A model generated the notes under the pieces. The model was not told where the DNA came from. It searched no databases and worked only from the letters and a program-made list of their open reading frames with translations. Source: Angomonas deanei (Eukaryota; Euglenozoa; Kinetoplastea; Trypanosomatida; Trypanosomatidae). Taken from it: 64,000 bases of DNA. Below, one piece after another: positions 19,832 through 34,800 of this stretch. Made by a program: the position numbers and the translations under genes. The stretch lies in assembly GCA_903995115.1 (NCBI GenBank), contig LR877148.1, positions 374,501-438,500 on the forward strand. Reading direction: 5' to 3'. Within the stretch, counting starts at the first letter, position 1. Each line of letters opens with the position of its first letter.

Positions 19832-22800
19832 ATGCAAACGCTGAGTATCACTAATGAGACTCCCTCAAGAGGTACCATTATTGCTTTTGAGACAATCGTC
19901 GATAAACAATGGCAATTTTCTCTTGCCGAGGTAAAGTCTGTTCGAGACACCAAGGTTGAACTGGTGCTATGGAAGGAAGAGAAGTGGTCAGCAGAATCGA
20001 CAAAAGACTTGGAGGACGAACTCCATAGAGTTGATGCACTTTTAAAGGACGCACAAGACGCTCTGCATGAGTCCAAAGAAAAAGAGGCCACTCTTGGTCG
20101 CAGATACTCTGCCGGCCGAAGTGGTGACTCTTCGAAAGTTCTGGCAAGAATTAGTGCATACAGAGAAAGGTCCCGTTGCTTATCAGATGATGCGAAACAC
20201 AGCAAAACCGGTTCTTTTCATAGAGTGAAGGCCGCTCTTTTCAAGCCTTCCAGTGAGGTGGTTACAGTTTGCCTGTCGACAGTGTTGTCCACCTTTTCCT
20301 CCGATAACAAACAATTGGCAATTGTGGATGAAAAGCAACAAGCATGCCTTCTAAAAAATGCCGCATTTAACCGGGTAAACTGCCTTGTAAAGTATGACGC
20401 CACGACTGTTCAATGCTCTAAGCTTGCCTCCGAGCTGCGCATTCTTGAGTGCTACACGAACGAGCTGGAGGAGCGGGTTAAGGAGGAGTTTAACTTTCTC
20501 TCCGATCATCTGCGCGACCGTTCCAACTTCAAGGACACGAAGAGCGACCCACCGAGCGGTGAGCTGGAGCTCGCGAAGAAGCGTGTGAAGGAGCTGGAGA
20601 CGTTTGACAGTCGGTGGAACTGGGATGTGGACGCGGCACTGGTGACCACGCCGCACAGCATCACCTTCCAATGGCCTGGTGGAGCGGGTGTGGTGCACCA
20701 TCACCCGGAGGAGGCGATTCAGGTCATGACCTCTGAGGTGGCGTACTGCTGCCACGTTCCCATCCAGTGCGTTTCTGAGGTGACGATCAGCTGCGAGGGC
20801 GACCACTTACACAGCGCATTCAAGGTGACCCACCCCACGACTTCCACTTCCACTGAGATTGACCGGCGCGTCCGGCAGCACCCGTTTCACTCTTTGTATT
20901 TACTGCACAAGGAGGACGACGCAACGAAGCGTGGTCTTGACCGTGCGGTCGCGGAGGTCACCCGGGCGTTGGGTATACCACAAGGCAAGTACGACGGAGT
21001 TCGGTTCGACGACTTTGTCGGTCAGATTCCCGCTCTCTCGAGCACTTCTGATAGAGACTCGTACGAGAGTGAAATTGGCGATTTGTTGATGATTCTGGAT
21101 CGACTGCACAACGAAAACCGCTCCCTACAGTACGCACTTGACAAGTCCGGAGCAGAGCTTAAGAAACAGGCAGCCGCAGCATTGAAAGAGAAGGAAGCAT
21201 TGGAGAACGATGCCGCTCGTCTCCAGGATATTGTTGCGAAGCTTAAGGATTTGGCTGATAAGCAGGAACAGGAGCTGGAGTACCATCGGCTGCAACGGGA
21301 AAAAGCCAACGAAGCCCGCGTTGACCGTAACTTATCCAACTTCCACAACCCTGATGAGCTAGTTGATGCCCCCATATACTCTGTCACGATGGACGAGTAC
21401 AATGAGTGCAAAGCTCGTGCGGCCGAAGCACTTGAAGCACTAGAGAGGGAGCAGTGCCAAAATGAAGAGCTATTTGAAAAGCTGAAGGGTTCAGACGAAG
21501 TGTCTGCAAAGCAAGCGGATGAGGTGCGTTCGCTTAACACATTATTAGGTGAGCAACAGGCTGAGAACGAGGAGCTGAAGAAGGAGAACGAGCAGCTTGC
21601 TGACGAGGTTGGTGCCTTCCGTGCGAAGCGCAACGAAGCTCTTGATGGCCGCGAGAAGGACGGCGACCTGCCGGTTGACACCCGTGCTGTGCCCGCCGAC
21701 GAGGCTGTGTCGACTGCCGTGACACCCGAGCAGATTGCCGCTGAACCGCTGTACTGCGCCACGCTCGACGAGTTGAACGCTGCCCGCGCGGCGAACGATG
21801 AATTGCAGAAGGCCCTCGAGGAGCAGCAGGCCGAAAATGACGAGTTGGTGAAGGATGCGGAGGCGAAGGAGGAGCAGAGCGGCGCCCTTGCGAGGGACCT
21901 GGACCAGCAGAAGGACGAGCTGCAGAAGAACCTCGAGGAACAGCAGGCTGAGAACGAGGAGCTGAAGAAGGAGAACGAGCAGCTTGCTGACGAGGTTGGT
22001 GCCTTCCGTGCGAAGCGCAACGAAGCTCTTGATGCCCGCGAGAAGGACGGCGACCTGCCGGTTGATACCCGTGCTGTGCCCGCCGACGAGGCTGTGTCGA
22101 CTGCCGTGACACCCGAGCAGATTGCCGCTGACCCGCTGTACTGCGCCACGCTCGACGAGTTGAACGCTGCCCGCGCGGCCAACGAGGAGCTCCAGGGTAA
22201 GAACGACGAACTGCAGAAGAATCTGGAGGAGCAGCAGGCTGAGAACGAGGAGCTGAAGAAGGAGAACGAGCAGCTTGCTGACGAGGTTGGTGCCTTCCGT
22301 GCGAAGCGCAACGAAGCTCTTGATGCCCGCGAGAAGGACGGCGACCTGCCGGTTGATACCCGTGCTGTGCCCGCCGACGAGGCTGTATCGACTGCCGTGA
22401 CACCCGAGCAGATTGCCGCTGAACCGCTGTACTGCGCCACGCTCGACGAGTTGAACGCTGCCCGCGCGGCGAACGATGAATTGCAGAAGGCCCTCGAGGA
22501 GCAGCAGGCCGAAAATGAGGAGCTGAAGAAGGATGCGGAGGCGAAGGAGGAGCAGAGCGGCGCCCTTGCGAGGGACCTGGACCAGCAGAAGGACGAGCTG
22601 CAGAAGAACCTCGAGGAACAGCAGGCTGAGAACGAGGAGCTGAAGAAGGAGAACGAGCAGCTTGCTGACGAGGTTGGTGCCTTCCGTGCGAAGCGCAACG
22701 AGGCTCTTGATGCCCGCGAGAAGGACGGCGACCTGCCGGTTGATACCCGTGCTGTGCCCGCCGACGAGGCTGTGTCGACTGCCGTGACACCCGAGCAGAT

Positions 22801-25800
22801 TGCCGCTGAACCGCTGTACTGCGCCACGCTCGACGAGTTGAACGCTGCCCGCGCGGCCAACGAGGAGCTCCAGGGTAAGAACGACGAACTGCAGAAGAAC
22901 CTCGAGGAGCAGCAGGCTGAGAACGAGGAGCTGCAGAAGAGCCTTGATGAACAGACCGGTGATAATGAGAAGCTGGCTGATTTGGCAGCTGAGCGTGAGC
23001 GAGTGCTTGAGGAGGATAAGCAGGCGATGGAAGGCGAACTTGCGGATCTTGTCGCGCAACTAAAGGCTCTGGAAGGCGAAAACGCCGCGCTGAGTGCGTT
23101 GTGCGACGAGCGCGAAAAGGAGGCAGAATTGCTTAAGGAGCAAGCTGCGAACCCTGGGTACAACAGCGACAAGAGCAAGCCCCAGGCGACGACGTCGCAC
23201 GTGCGCGTGTTTGACGGGGATGAGTGGGACGTTGTTGTGGACCGTCACCCGGAGCAGCTGAAGGAAGCCTTTGTGACCGACGCATGCTCTGCTTGCGGTG
23301 TGACTCGCGACGACCTTGCGAATGTTGCGTTTACGGTTGGAAGTCTGCATGCTGCGGTGGACGTGACGCACAACAGCGACATCAGCAGCGACGCTGTGGA
23401 CGAAATGCTCGGTGCTTACTCGTTCCCAAATGTGATGGACTTATATGCCCGCCGCCACGGACCGAAGAGAGGCCTAGACGCCCTGTATGAACAGATGAGC
23501 GAGCTACAAGGCGAGAAGGACGAGCTGCAGAAGAACCTCGAGGAACAGCAGGCTGAGAACGAGGAGCTGAAGAAGGAGAACGAGCAGCTTGCTGACGAGG
23601 TTGGTGCCTTCCGTGCGAAGCGCAACGAAGCTCTTGATGCCCGCGAGAAGGACGGCGACCTGCCGGTTGATACCCGTGCTGTGCCCGCCGACGAGGCTGT
23701 GTCGACTGCCATGACGCCCGAGCAGATTGCCGCTGACCCACTGTACTGCGCCACGCTCGACGAGTTGAACGCTGCCCGCGCGGCGAACGACGAATTGCAG
23801 AAGGCCCTCGAAGAGCAACAAGCTCAGCTGGAGGAACAGCAGGCGCAGATTGACGAGTTGGTGAAGGATGCGGAGGCGAAGGAGGAGCAGAGCGGCGCCC
23901 TTGCGAGGGACCTGGACCAGCAGAAGGACGAGCTGCAGAAGAACCTCGAGGAACAGCAGGCTGAGAACGAGGAGCTGAAGAAGGAGAACGAGCAGCTTGC
24001 TGACGAGGTTGGTGCCTTCCGTGCGAAGCGCAACGAGGCTCTTGATGCCCGCGAGAAGGACGGCGACCTGCCGGTTGATACCCGTGCTGTGCCCGCCGAC
24101 GAGGCTGTGTCGACTGCCGTGACGCCCGAGCAGATTGCCGCTGAACCGCTGTACTGCGCCACGCTCGACGAGTTGAACGCTGCCCGCGCGGCCAACGAGG
24201 AGCTCCAGGGTAAGAACGACGAACTGCAGAAGAATCTGGAGGAGCAGCAGGCTGAGAACGAGGAGCTGAAGAAGGAGAACGAGCAGCTTGCTGACGAGGT
24301 TGGTGCCTTCCGTGCGAAGCGCAACGAGGCTCTTGATGCCCGCGAGAAGGACGGCGACCTGCCGGTTGATACCCGTGCTGTGCCCGCCGACGAGGCTGTG
24401 TCGACTGCCATGACGCCCGAGCAGATTGCCGCTGAACCGCTGTACTGCGCCACGCTCGACGAGTTGAACGCTGCCCGCGCGGCGAACGACGAATTGCAGA
24501 AGGCCCTCGAGGAGCAGCAGGCCGAAAATGAGGAACTGAAGAAGGATGCGGAGACGAAGGAGGAGCAGAGCGGCGCCCTTGCGAGGGACCTGGACCAGCA
24601 GAAGGACGAGCTGCAGAAGAACCTCGAGGAACAGCAGGCTGAGAACGAGGAGCTGAAGAAGGAGAACGAGCAGCTTGCTGACGAGGTTGGTGCCTTCCGT
24701 GCGAAGCGCAACGAGGCTCTTGATGCCCGCGAGAAGGACGGCGACCTGCCGGTTGATACCCGTGCTGTGCCCGCCGACGAGGCTGTGTCGACTGCCGTGA
24801 CACCCGAGCAGATTGCCGCTGAACCGCTGTACTGCGCCACGCTCGACGAGTTGAACGCTGCCCGCGCGGCGAACGACGAATTGCAGAAGGCCCTCGAGGA
24901 GCAGCAGGCCGAAAATGAGGAACTGAAGAAGGATGCGGAGACGAAGGAGGAGCAGAGCGGCGCCCTTGCGAGGGACCTGGACCAGCAGAAGGACGAGCTG
25001 CAGAAGAACCTCGAGGAACAGCAGGCTGAGAACGAGGAGCTGAAGAAGGAGAACGAGCAGCTTGCTGACGAGGTTGGTGCCTTCCGTGCGAAGCGCAACG
25101 AGGCTCTTGATGCCCGCGAGAAGGACGGCGACCTGCCGGTTGATACCCGTGCTGTGCCCGCCGACGAGGCTGTGTCGACTGCCGTGACACCCGAGCAGAT
25201 TGCCGCTGAACCGCTGTACTGCGCCACGCTCGACGAGTTGAACGCTGCCCGCGCGGCCAACGAGGAGCTCCAGGGTAAGAACGACGAACTGCAGAAGAAT
25301 CTGGAGGAGCAGCAGGCTGAGAACGAGGAGCTGAAGAAGAGCCTTGATGAACAGACCGGTGATAATGAGAAGCTGGCTGATTTGGCAGCTGAGCGTGAGC
25401 GAGTGCTTGAGGAGGATAAGCAGGCGATGGAAGGCGAACTTGCGGATCTTGTCGCGCAACTAAAGGCTCTGGAAGGCGAAAACGCCGCGCTGAGTGCGTT
25501 GTGCGACGAGCGCGAAAAGGAGGCAGAATTGCTTAAGGAGCAAGCTGCGAACCCTGGGTACAACAGCGACAAGAGCAAGCCCCAGGCGACGACGTCGCAC
25601 GTGCGCGTGTTTGACGGGGATGAGTGGGACGTTGTTGTGGACCGTCACCCGGAGCAGCTGAAGGAAGCCTTTGTGACCGACGCATGCTCTGCTTGCGGTG
25701 TGACTCGCGACGACCTTGCGAATGTTGCGTTTACGGTTGGAAGTCTGCATGCTGCGGTGGACGTGACGCACAACAGCGACATCAGCAGCGACGCTGTGGA

Positions 25801-28800
25801 CGAAATGCTCGGTGCTTACTCGTTCCCGAATGTGATGGACTTATATGCCCGCCGCCACGGACCGAAGAGAGGCCTAGACGCCCTGTATGAACAGATGAGC
25901 GAGCTACAAGGCGAGAAGGACGAGCTGCAGAAGAACCTCGAGGAACAGCAGGCTGAGAACGAGGAGCTGAAGAAGGAGAACGAGCAGCTTGCTGACGAGG
26001 TTGGTGCCTTCCGTGCGAAGCGCAACGAGGCTCTTGATGCCCGCGAGAAGGACGGCGACCTGCCGGTTGATACCCGTGCTGTGCCCGCCGACGAGGCTGT
26101 GTCGACTGCCGTGACACCCGAGCAGATTGCCGCTGACCCGCTGTACTGCGCCACGCTCGACGAGTTGAACGCTGCCCGCGCGGCGAACGATGAATTGCAG
26201 AAGGCCCTCGAGGAGCAGCAGGCCGAAAATGAGGAGCTGAAGAAGGATGCGGAGGCGAAGGAGGAGCAGAGCGGCGCCCTTGCGAGGGACCTGGACCAGC
26301 AGAAGGACGAGCTGCAGAAGAACCTCGAGGAACAGCAGGCTGAGAACGAGGAGCTGAAGAAGGAGAACGAGCAGCTTGCTGACGAGGTTGGTGCCTTCCG
26401 TGCGAAGCGCAACGAGGCTCTTGATGCCCGCGAGAAGGACGGCGACCTGCCGGTTGATACCCGTGCTGTGCCCGCCGACGAGGCTGTGTCGACTGCCGTG
26501 ACACCCGAGCAGATTGCCGCTGACCCGCTGTACTGCGCCACGCTCGACGAGTTGAACGCTGCCCGCGCGGCGAACGACGAATTGCAGAAGGCCCTCGAAG
26601 AGCAACAAGCTCAGCTGGAGGAACAGCAGGCGCAGATTGACGAGTTGGTGAAGGATGCGGAGGCGAAGGAGGAGCAGAGCGGCGCCCTTGCGAGGGACCT
26701 GGACCAGCAGAAGGACGAGCTGCAGAAGAACCTCGAGGAACAGCAGGCTGAGAACGAGGAGCTGAAGAAGGAGAACGAGCAGCTTGCTGACGAGGTTGGT
26801 GCCTTCCGTGCGAAGCGCAACGAGGCTCTTGATGCCCGCGAGAAGGACGGCGACCTGCCGGTTGATACCCGTGCTGTGCCCGCCGACGAGGCTGTGTCGA
26901 CTGCCGTGACACCCGAGCAGATTGCCGCTGACCCGCTGTACTGCGCCACGCTCGACGAGTTGAACGCTGCCCGCGCGGCGAACGATGAATTGCAGAAGGC
27001 CCTCGAGGAGCAGCAGGCCGAAAATGAGGAGCTGAAGAAGGATGCGGAGGCGAAGGAGGAGCAGAGCGGCGCCCTTGCGAGGGACCTGGACCAGCAGAAG
27101 GACGAGCTGCAGAAGAACCTCGAGGAACAGCAGGCTGAGAACGAGGAGCTGAAGAAGGAGAACGAGCAGCTTGCTGACGAGGTTGGTGCCTTCCGTGCGA
27201 AACGCAACGAGGCTCTTGATGCCCGCGAGAAGGACGGCGACCTGCCGGTTGATACCCGTGCTGTGCCCGCCGACGAGGCTGTGTCGACTGCCGTGACGCC
27301 CGAGCAGATTGCGGCTGAACCGCTGTACTGCGCCACGCTCGACGAGTTGAACGCTGCCCGCGCGGCCAACGAGGAGCTCCAGGGTAAGAACGACGAACTG
27401 CAGAAGAATCTGGAGGAGCAGCAGGCTGAGAACGAGGAGCTGAAGAAGGAGAACGAGCAGCTTGCTGACGAGGTTGGTGCCTTCCGTGCGAAGCGCAACG
27501 AAGCTCTTGATGCCCGCGAGAAGGACGGCGACCTGCCGGTTGATACCCGTGCTGTGCCCGCCGACGAGGCTGTATCGACTGCCGTGACACCCGAGCAGAT
27601 TGCCGCTGAACCGCTGTACTGCGCCACGCTCGACGAGTTGAACGCTGCCCGCGCGGCGAACGATGAATTGCAGAAGGCCCTCGAGGAGCAGCAGGCCGAA
27701 AATGAGGAGCTGAAGAAGGATGCGGAGGCGAAGGAGGAGCAGAGCGGCGCCCTTGCGAGGGACCTGGACCAGCAGAAGGACGAGCTGCAGAAGAACCTCG
27801 AGGAACAGCAGGCTGAGAACGAGGAGCTGAAGAAGGAGAACGAGCAGCTTGCTGACGAGGTTGGTGCCTTCCGTGCGAAGCGCAACGAGGCTCTTGATGC
27901 CCGTGAGAAGGACGGCGACCTGCCGGTTGATACCCGTGCTGTGCCCGCCGACGAGGCTGTGTCGACTGCCGTGACACCCGAGCAGATTGCCGCTGAACCG
28001 CTGTACTGCGCCACGCTCGACGAGTTGAACGCTGCCCGCGCGGCCAACGAGGAGCTCCAGGGTAAGAACGACGAACTGCAGAAGAACCTCGAGGAGCAGC
28101 AGGCTGAGAACGAGGAGCTGCAGAAGAGCCTTGATGAACAGACCGGTGATAATGAGAAGCTGGCTGATTTGGCAGCTGAGCGTGAGCGAGTGCTTGAGGA
28201 GGATAAGCAGGCGATGGAAGGCGAACTTGCGGATCTTGTCGCGCAACTAAAGGCTCTGGAAGGCGAAAACGCCGCGCTGAGTGCGTTGTGTGACGAGCGC
28301 GAAAAGGAGGCAGAATTGCTTAAGGAGCAAGCTGCGAACCCTGGGTACAACAGCGACAAGAGCAAGCCCCAGGCGACGACGTCGCACGTGCGCGTGTTTG
28401 ACGGGGATGAGTGGGACGTTGTTGTGGACCGTCACCCGGAGCAGCTGAAGGAAGCCTTTGTGACCGACGCATGCTCTGCTTGCGGTGTGACTCGCGACGA
28501 CCTTGCGAATGTTGCGTTTACGGTTGGAAGTCTGCATGCTGCGGTGGACGTGACGCACAACAGCGACATCAGCAGCGACGCTGTGGACGAAATGCTCGGT
28601 GCTTACTCGTTCCCGAATGTGATGGACTTATATGCCCGCCGCCACGGACCGAAGAGAGGCCTAGACGCCCTGTATGAACAGATGAGCGAGCTACAAGGCG
28701 AGAAGGACGAGCTGCAGAAGAACCTCGAGGAACAGCAGGCTGAGAACGAGGAGCTGAAGAAGGAGAACGAGCAGCTTGCTGACGAGGTTGGTGCCTTCCG

Positions 28801-31800
28801 TGCGAAGCGCAACGAAGCTCTTGATGCCCGCGAGAAGGACGGCGACCTGCCGGTTGATACCCGTGCTGTGCCCGCCGACGAGGCTGTGTCGACTGCCGTG
28901 ACACCCGAGCAGATTGCCGCTGACCCGCTGTACTGCGCCACGCTCGACGAGTTGAACGCTGCCCGCGCGGCGAACGACGAATTGCAGAAGGCCCTCGAAG
29001 AGCAACAAGCTCAGCTGGAGGAACAGCAGGCGCAGATTGACGAGTTGGTGAAGGATGCGGAGGCGAAGGAGGAGCAGAGCGGCGCCCTTGCGAGGGACCT
29101 GGACCAGCAGAAGGACGAGCTGCAGAAGAACCTCGAGGAACAGCAGGCTGAGAACGAGGAGCTGAAGAAGGAGAACGAGCAGCTTGCTGACGAGGTTGGT
29201 GCCTTCCGTGCGAAGCGCAACGAGGCTCTTGATGCCCGCGAGAAGGACGGCGACCTGCCGGTTGATACCCGTGCTGTGCCCGCCGACGAGGCTGTGTCGA
29301 CTGCCGTGACGCCCGAGCAGATTGCGGCTGAACCGCTGTACTGCGCCACGCTCGACGAGTTGAACGCTGCCCGCGCGGCCAACGAGGAGCTCCAGGGTAA
29401 GAACGACGAACTGCAGAAGAATCTGGAGGAACAGCAGGCTGAGAACGAGGAGCTGAAGAAGGAGAACGAGCAGCTTGCTGACGAGGTTGGTGCCTTCCGT
29501 GCGAAACGCAACGAAGCTCTTGATGCCCGCGAGAAGGACGGCGACCTGCCGGTTGATACCCGTGCTGTGCCCGCCGACGAGGCTGTGTCGACTGCCGTGA
29601 CGCCCGAGCAGATTGCCGCTGACCCACTGTACTGCGCCACGCTCGACGAGTTGAACGCTGCCCGCGCGGCGAACGATGAATTGCAGAAGGCCCTCGAGGA
29701 GCAGCAGGCCGAAAATGAGGAGCTGAAGAAGGATGCGGAGGCGAAGGAGGAGCAGAGCGGCGCCCTTGCGAGGGACCTGGACCAGCAGAAGGACGAGCTG
29801 CAGAAGAACCTCGAGGAACAGCAGGCTGAGAACGAGGAGCTGAAGAAGGAGAACGAGCAGCTTGCTGACGAGGTTGGTGCCTTCCGTGCGAAGCGCAACG
29901 AGGCTCTTGATGCCCGCGAGAAGGACGGCGACCTGCCGGTTGATACCCGTGCTGTGCCCGCCGACGAGGCTGTGTCGACTGCCGTGACACCCGAGCAGAT
30001 TGCCGCTGAACCGCTGTACTGCGCCACGCTCGACGAGTTGAACGCTGCCCGCGCGGCCAACGAGGAGCTCCAGGGTAAGAACGACGAACTGCAGAAGAAC
30101 CTCGAGGAGCAGCAGGCTGAGAACGAGGAGCTGCAGAAGAGCCTTGATGAACAGACCGGTGATAATGAGAAGCTGGCTGATTTGGCAGCTGAGCGTGAGC
30201 GAGTGCTTGAGGAGGATAAGCAGGCGATGGAAGGCGAACTTGCGGATCTTGTCGCGCAACTAAAGGCTCTGGAAGGCGAAAACGCCGCGCTGAGTGCGTT
30301 GTGTGACGAGCGCGAAAAGGAGGCAGAATTGCTTAAGGAGCAAGCTGCGAACCCTGGGTACAACAGCGACAAGAGCAAGCCCCAGGCGACGACGTCGCAC
30401 GTGCGCGTGTTTGACGGGGATGAGTGGGACGTTGTTGTGGACCGTCACCCGGAGCAGCTGAAGGAAGCCTTTGTGACCGACGCATGCTCTGCTTGCGGTG
30501 TGACTCGCGACGACCTTGCGAATGTTGCGTTTACGGTTGGAAGTCTGCATGCTGCGGTGGACGTGACGCACAACAGCGACATCAGCAGCGACGCTGTGGA
30601 CGAAATGCTCGGTGCTTACTCGTTCCCGAATGTGATGGACTTATATGCCCGCCGCCACGGACCGAAGAGAGGCCTAGACGCCCTGTATGAACAGATGAGC
30701 GAGCTACAAGGCGAGAAGGACGAGCTGCAGAAGAACCTCGAGGAACAGCAGGCTGAGAACGAGGAGCTGAAGAAGGAGAACGAGCAGCTTGCTGACGAGG
30801 TTGGTGCCTTCCGTGCGAAGCGCAACGAGGCTCTTGATGCCCGCGAGAAGGACGGCGACCTGCCGGTTGATACCCGTGCTGTGCCCGCCGACGAGGCTGT
30901 GTCGACTGCCGTGACACCCGAGCAGATTGCCGCTGACCCGCTGTACTGCGCCACGCTCGACGAGTTGAACGCTGCCCGCGCGGCGAACGACGAATTGCAG
31001 AAGGCCCTCGAAGAGCAACAAGCTCAGCTGGAGGAACAGCAGGCGCAGATTGACGAGTTGGTGAAGGATGCGGAGGCGAAGGAGGAGCAGAGCGGCGCCC
31101 TTGCGAGGGACCTGGACCAGCAGAAGGACGAGCTGCAGAAGAACCTCGAGGAACAGCAGGCTGAGAACGAGGAGCTGAAGAAGGAGAACGAGCAGCTTGC
31201 TGACGAGGTTGGTGCCTTCCGTGCGAAGCGCAACGAGGCTCTTGATGCCCGCGAGAAGGACGGCGACCTGCCGGTTGATACCCGTGCTGTGCCCGCCGAC
31301 GAGGCTGTATCGACTGCCGTGACGCCCGAGCAGATTGCCGCTGACCCACTGTACTGCGCCACGCTCGACGAGTTGAACGCTGCCCGCGTGGCGAACGATG
31401 AATTGCAGAAGGCCCTCGAGGAGCAGCAGGCCGAAAATGAGGAGCTGAAGAAGGATGCGGAGGCGAAGGAGGAGCAGAGCGGCGCCCTTGCGAGGGACCT
31501 GGACCAGCAGAAGGACGAGCTGCAGAAGAACCTCGAGGAACAGCAGGCTGAGAACGAGGAGCTGAAGAAGGAGAACGAGCAGCTTGCTGACGAGGTTGGT
31601 GCCTTCCGTGCGAAGCGCAACGAGGCTCTTGATGCCCGCGAGAAGGACGGCGACCTGCCGGTTGATACCCGTGCTGTGCCCGCCGACGAGGCTGTATCGA
31701 CTGCCATGACGCCCGAGCAGATTGCCGCTGACCCGCTGTACTGCGCCACGCTCGACGAGTTGAACGCTGCCCGCGCGGCCAACGAGGAGCTCCAGGGTAA

Positions 31801-34800
31801 GAACGACGAACTGCAGAAGAACCTCGAGGAGCAGCAGGCTGAGAACGAGGAGCTGCAGAAGAGCCTTGATGAACAGACCGGTGATAATGAGAAGCTGGCT
31901 GATTTGGCAGCTGAGCGTGAGCGAGTGCTTGAGGAGGATAAGCAGGCGATGGAAGGCGAACTTGCGGATCTTGTCGCGCAACTAAAGGCTCTGGAAGGCG
32001 AAAACGCCGCGCTGAGTGCGTTGTGTGACGAGCGCGAAAAGGAGGCAGAATTGCTTAAGGAGCAAGCTGCGAACCCTGGGTACAACAGCGACAAGAGCAA
32101 GCCCCAGGCGACGACGTCGCACGTGCGCGTGTTTGACGGGGATGAGTGGGACGTTGTTGTGGACCGTCACCCGGAGCAGCTGAAGGAAGCCTTTGTGACC
32201 GACGCATGCTCTGCTTGCGGTGTGACTCGCGACGACCTTGCGAATGTTGCGTTTACGGTTGGAAGTCTGCATGCTGCGGTGGACGTGACGCACAACAGCG
32301 ACATCAGCAGCGACGCTGTGGACGAAATGCTCGGTGCTTACTCGTTCCCGAATGTGATGGACTTATATGCCCGCCGCCACGGACCGAAGAGAGGCCTAGA
32401 CGCCCTGTATGAACAGATGAGCGAGCTACAAGGCGAGAAGGACGAGCTGCAGAAGAACCTCGAGGAACAGCAGGCTGAGAACGAGGAGCTGAAGAAGGAG
32501 AACGAGCAGCTGGCTGACGAGGTTGGTGCCTTCCGTGCGAAGCGCAACGAAGCTCTTGATGCCCGCGAGAAGGACGGCGACCTGCCGGTTGATACCCGTG
32601 CTGTGCCCGCCGACGAGGCTGTATCGACTGCCGTGACGCCCGAGCAGATTGCCGCTGACCCGCTGTACTGCGCCACGCTCGACGAGTTGAACGCTGCCCG
32701 CGCGGCGAACGATGAATTGCAGAAGGCCCTCGAGGAGCAGCAGGCGCAGATTGACGAGTTGGTGAAGGATGCGGAGGCGAAGGAGGAGCAGAGCGGCGCC
32801 CTTGCGAGGGACCTGGACCAGCAGAAGGACGAGCTGCAGAAGAACCTCGAGGAACAGCAGGCTGAGAACGAGGAGCTGAAGAAGGAGAACGAGCAGCTTG
32901 CTGACGAGGTTGGTGCCTTCCGTGCGAAGCGCAACGAGGCTCTTGATGCCCGCGAGAAGGACGGCGACCTGCCGGTTGATACCCGTGCTGTGCCCGCCGA
33001 CGAGGCTGTGTCGACTGCCGTGACACCCGAGCAGATTGCCGCTGACCCGCTGTACTGCGCCACGCTCGACGAGTTGAACGCTGCCCGCGCGGCGAACGAC
33101 GAATTGCAGAAGGCCCTCGAAGAGCAACAAGCTCAGCTGGAGGAACAGCAGGCGCAGATTGACGAGTTGGTGAAGGATGCGGAGGCGAAGGAGGAGCAGA
33201 GCGGCGCCCTTGCGAGGGACCTGGACCAGCAGAAGGACGAGCTGCAGAAGAACCTCGAGGAACAGCAGGCTGAGAACGAGGAGCTGAAGAAGGAGAACGA
33301 GCAGCTTGCTGACGAGGTTGGTGCCTTCCGTGCGAAACGCAACGAAGCTCTTGATGCCCGCGAGAAGGACGGCGACCTGCCGGTTGATACCCGTGCTGTG
33401 CCCGCCGACGAGGCTGTGTCGACTGCCGTGACGCCCGAGCAGATTGCCGCTGAACCGCTGTACTGCGCCACGCTCGACGAGTTGAACGCTGCCCGCGCGG
33501 CCAACGAGGAGCTCCAGGGTAAGAACGACGAACTGCAGAAGAACCTTGATGAACAGACCGGTGATAATGAGAAGCTGGCTGATTTGGCAGCTGAGCGTGA
33601 GCGAGTGCTTGAGGAGGATAAGCAGGCGATGGAAGGCGAACTTGCGGATCTTGTCGCGCAACTAAAGGCCCTGGAAGGCGAAAACGCCGCGCTGAGTGCG
33701 TTGTGCGACGAGCGCGAAAAGGAGGCAGAATTGCTTAAGGAGCAAGCTGCGAACCCTGGGTACAACAGCGACAAGAGCAAGCCCCAGGCGACGACGTCGC
33801 ACGTGCGCGTGTTTGACGGGGATGAGTGGGACGTTGTTGTGGACCGTCACCCGGAGCAGCTGAAGGAAGCCTTTGTGACCGACGCATGCTCTGCTTGCGG
33901 TGTGACTCGCGACGACCTTGCGAATGTTGCGTTTACGGTTGGAAGTCTGCATGCTGCGGTGGACGTGACGCACAACAGCGACATCAGCAGCGACGCTGTG
34001 GACGAAATGCTCGGTGCTTACTCGTTCCCGAATGTGATGGACTTATATGCCCGCCGCCACGGACCGAAGAGAGGCCTAGACGCCTTGAACGAACAGATGA
34101 GCGAGCTACAAGGCGAGAAGGACGAGCTGCAGAAGAACCTCGAGGAACAGCAGGCTGAGAACGAGGAGCTGAAGAAGGAGAACGAGCAGCTTGCTGACGA
34201 GGTTGGTGCCTTCCGTGCGAAGCGCAACGAAGGCTCTTGATGCCCGTGAGAAGGACGGCGACCTGCCGGTTGATACCCGTGCTGTGCCCGCCGACGAGGC
34301 TGTGTCGACTGCCGTGACACCCGAGCAGATTGCCGCTGAACCGCTGTACTGCGCCACGCTCGACGAGTTGAACGCTGCCCGCGCGGCGAACGACGAATTG
34401 CAGAAGGCCCTCGAGGAGCAGCAGGCCGAAAATGAGGAGCTGAAGAAGGACGCGGAGGCGAAGGAGGAGCAGAGCGGCGCCCTTGCGAGGGACCTGGACC
34501 AGCAGAAGGACGAGCTGCAGAAGAACCTCGAGGAACAGCAGGCTGAGAACGAGGAGCTGAAGAAGGAGAACGAGCAGCTTGCTGACGAGGTTGGTGCCTT
34601 CCGTGCGAAGCGCAACGAGGCTCTTGATGCCCGCGAGAAGGACGGCGACCTGCCGGTTGATACCCGTGCTGTGCCCGCCGACGAGGCTGTGTCGACTGCC
34701 GTGACACCCGAGCAGATTGCCGCTGACCCGCTGTACTGCGCCACGCTCGACGAGTTGAACGCTGCCCGCGCGGCCAACGAGGAGCTCCAGGGTAAGAACG